64,000 nt of DNA. It comes from Actinophytocola gossypii. GTDB taxonomy: Bacteria; Actinomycetota; Actinomycetes; Mycobacteriales; Pseudonocardiaceae. Location: positions 62,001 to 126,000 of the forward strand of contig NZ_JAFFZE010000026.1 of NCBI RefSeq assembly GCF_025165815.1, in the 5' to 3' direction. Positions 62,400 to 64,000 of this stretch are shown here, one piece after another. The notes below the pieces were generated by a model. The model was not told the origin of the DNA, did no database searches, and saw only the letters and a program-made list of their open reading frames with translations. Position 1 is the first letter of the stretch, and every line of letters starts with the position of its first letter. The position numbers were made by a program, and so were the translations under genes.

Positions 62400-64000
62400 T
62401 CCGCTCCCAGTTCGAAGGCGCGCTCGGCGGCGTCGGTCTCCTCGTCGAGGTCGGCCTCGGCGGCGTTGAGGAACCAGCGGATGGCTTCGTCCGTGCGCCC
62501 GGCGGCGGCGAGGTTGTCGGCGTAGGCGTAGAAGAGCCGGGCACTCCACGGTTCGCGGACCGCCGGATCGAGGTCGGGCCCCTGCAGGGCGACGACCGCG
62601 GCGTCGAGCTGCCCCAGGTCCCGCCGCGCACCGGCCGAAACGATCCGCAACTCGACGGCGACGTCCTTGGGAAGATCGCCGCTCTTGTCGGCACCGCCGG
62701 TTCCGGTGGCTCCGGTGGCTTCGGCGATCAGGTCGAGCGCGCGTTCCGGCCGGCCGAGGGCGCGTTCGCAGTCGGCCATGACCGGGAGGTGGGCCTGGCC
62801 GCCGGTCATCCGCCGGACGGCCCGGAGCTCGCCGAGCGCCTCGGCCCACTCGCCGGCGTGGTAGGCGGCCAACCCCGCGGCCTCCCGGACGATCGCGACC
62901 CGGGCGGCGCGGGTGCGCGCGAACCGGGCGTGTTCGAGGGCCAGCTCGGGGTCCTCGTCGATGAGCCGCCCCGCCGCGACGAGGTGCCGCCCCACGAGCT
63001 CGGCGACGGACTTGGCGAGGCTGCGCAGTTCGCGCCGGGCGTCCGGGTCGAGGTCACTGAACTCGATGTCGTCGGGCAACTCGGGGCCGAGCGGCTCACC
63101 CCGGCGACTACGCCGGTCGAAGTCGTCGTCCACCCGACGATCGCGGGACGAGGCGACGTCACGCCGTCCACCCGACGACCGATCAGGACGGCCGTCCGAC
63201 CGCCGATCCGAGCCGTGTGCCGAGCGGTCGCCCAACTCGTCGTCCGGACGGCGGTCGTCGAGGTGGTCGGTGCTACGGGCGCGTTCGGTGGATCCCGAGC
63301 CGGTGAGGTCGCGGGCGACGTCGGTGTTCTCGGCATCGGGCTGGTGGTCCGCGCGTTCGTCATCGGCGCGATCGTCGGTGCTGCCATCGGAGGTACTTTC
63401 GCGATGCACCGGCTCACCGACGCCCTGGTCGTCGGCGAGTCGCTCACCGTCCGATTCACCGACGGGCTGGGAACCGCTGGCGTGGTCGCGTTGGGTCTGG
63501 TCCGCGTGGTCGTCGGCTGTGTCGGCGCCATCCGGTCGCACACGCTCGGCCGCCGGCACGTGACCGCCGGGCGGTGTCTCGGCGGCTACCGCCTCGGCCT
63601 GGGTGTCGTCGTTGGCTCCGGGCGCACTGGTGAGTTCCGGGGCGCTGGACGTGGACGCGTGCTGCTCAGCAGGCACGTCGGCCGTGGGGTCGGCGGCCCT
63701 GTCCATGGGGGCGTCCTGCCGCGGATGATCGCTGCGAGGCGGTCGCCGGTCACCACGGTCGTAGGGGCGCTGGCCGCTGCCGGTGTCGCGGCGGGTCGTG
63801 GTGCGCTCGTCGCGGGAACCACCCGTCCTGTCGCGGTAGCCGGTGCGGTCCTGGTCGAGCCGACGGTCGTTGTGGCCGTACCGACCGCGGTCGGAGTCAC
63901 GGCGGTCACGATCGTCGCGCCGGAAGGGGCGGTCACCGGAACCGGATCGACCGCCATCACGGGCATCGCGGCGGAACGGGCGGTCGCCGGAGGAGCCGCG
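62396..64000 (-). CDS. TPR-type protein with Arg/Asp-rich low-complexity N-terminus (5' partial)
   Basis: The frame is open to the window edge. The last 230 residues are helical repeats (LDPDARRELRSLAKSVAELV, AAYHAGEWAEALGELRAVRR, YAYADNLAAAGRTDEAIRWF), typical of the tetratricopeptide protein upstream of the HAD gene in actinobacteria. The preceding 300 or more residues are low complexity: near the edge GDRPFRRD occurs twice among RD, DR and RGD runs, then long Asp/Arg/Ser stretches. The N-terminal start lies beyond 64000. Confidence 0.8.
   Translation of the reverse strand, partial: RGSSGDRPFRRDARDGGRSGSGDRPFRRDDRDRRDSDRGRYGHNDRRLDQDRTGYRDRTGGSRDERTTTRRDTGSGQRPYDRGDRRPPRSDHPRQDAPMDRAADPTADVPAEQHASTSSAPELTSAPGANDDTQAEAVAAETPPGGHVPAAERVRPDGADTADDHADQTQRDHASGSQPVGESDGERLADDQGVGEPVHRESTSDGSTDDRADDERADHQPDAENTDVARDLTGSGSTERARSTDHLDDRRPDDELGDRSAHGSDRRSDGRPDRSSGGRRDVASSRDRRVDDDFDRRSRRGEPLGPELPDDIEFSDLDPDARRELRSLAKSVAELVGRHLVAAGRLIDEDPELALEHARFARTRAARVAIVREAAGLAAYHAGEWAEALGELRAVRRMTGGQAHLPVMADCERALGRPERALDLIAEATGATGTGGADKSGDLPKDVAVELRIVSAGARRDLGQLDAAVVALQGPDLDPAVREPWSARLFYAYADNLAAAGRTDEAIRWFLNAAEADLDEETDAAERAFELGAE

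Overview
The window is high-GC actinobacterial chromosome, most likely from the Pseudonocardiales (Saccharothrix/Lentzea/Actinosynnema type). The main support is the conserved actinobacterial backbone on the minus strand from about 15.8 to 64 kb: der, plsC-like, cmk, rluB, scpB, scpA, parA, xerD, NUDIX, pyrG, steB, steA, recN, nadK, tlyA, HAD phosphatase and a TPR-type protein. GTG starts are frequent, stop/start overlaps are tight, and several genes look leaderless, with a TANNNT box about 7 nt before the start codon. The family assignment is inference; no rRNA is present to fix it.

Region 1 (1-15.8 kb) is an accessory island beside a tRNA-Pro(GGG) gene, closed by a tyrosine integrase and a small excisionase-like gene. 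Its left end lies outside the window. It is dense in defence-type genes: a type I S-like specificity protein, a protein with an HEPN R-x4-H motif, two tandem DUF262 (GmrSD-like) proteins, a caspase-TIR fusion with a small HTH-like partner and a divergent one-helix membrane peptide, and an ApeA-type HEPN protein. Between these lie mobile-element debris: a frameshifted tyrosine recombinase, an IS30-family copy with intact inverted repeats but a frameshifted transposase, a tRNA-Lys-like 3' half, and two families of degenerate direct repeats.

Region 2 (15.8-31 kb) starts with tRNA-Pro, der, plsC and cmk, followed by a secreted snapalysin-like protease. Then comes a two-armed catabolic locus. kynU and kynA with a PaaX-type regulator run left; an LLM flavoprotein, an anthraniloyl-CoA monooxygenase/reductase, a creatininase-like hydrolase, 2-aminobenzoate-CoA ligase, SDR, enoyl-CoA hydratase, RidA and acyl-CoA dehydrogenase run right. 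Together they would take tryptophan through kynurenine and anthranilate to CoA-bound intermediates. The shared intergenic region holds two divergent promoters whose -35 boxes are the arms of one inverted repeat.

Region 3 (31-40.4 kb) has a TrkA_C/CPA2 antiporter pair, a methyltransferase, a DUF1015 protein, then rluB-scpB-scpA-parA and xerD. ScpB carries an unusual 20-residue repeat array at its N-terminus.

Region 4 (40.4-52.2 kb) is a nitrogen-catabolic cluster (FadR-type regulator, SDR, aldehyde dehydrogenase, class I amidotransferase, glutamine-synthetase-like ligase, divergent ethanolamine-type permease), which fits gamma-glutamylation of ethanolamine. It is followed by an accessory insert of DUF397, XRE/DUF5753 and WXG/alpha-beta-hydrolase genes. 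The WXG part lies between the permease gene and a second, broken copy of the permease 3' end.

Region 5 (52.2-64 kb) is core genome: NUDIX, pyrG, steB, steA, a nucleotidyltransferase, recN, nadK, tlyA, a 57-aa protein, a HAD-IIA phosphatase, and a TPR-type protein whose Arg/Asp-rich N-terminus runs off the right edge.
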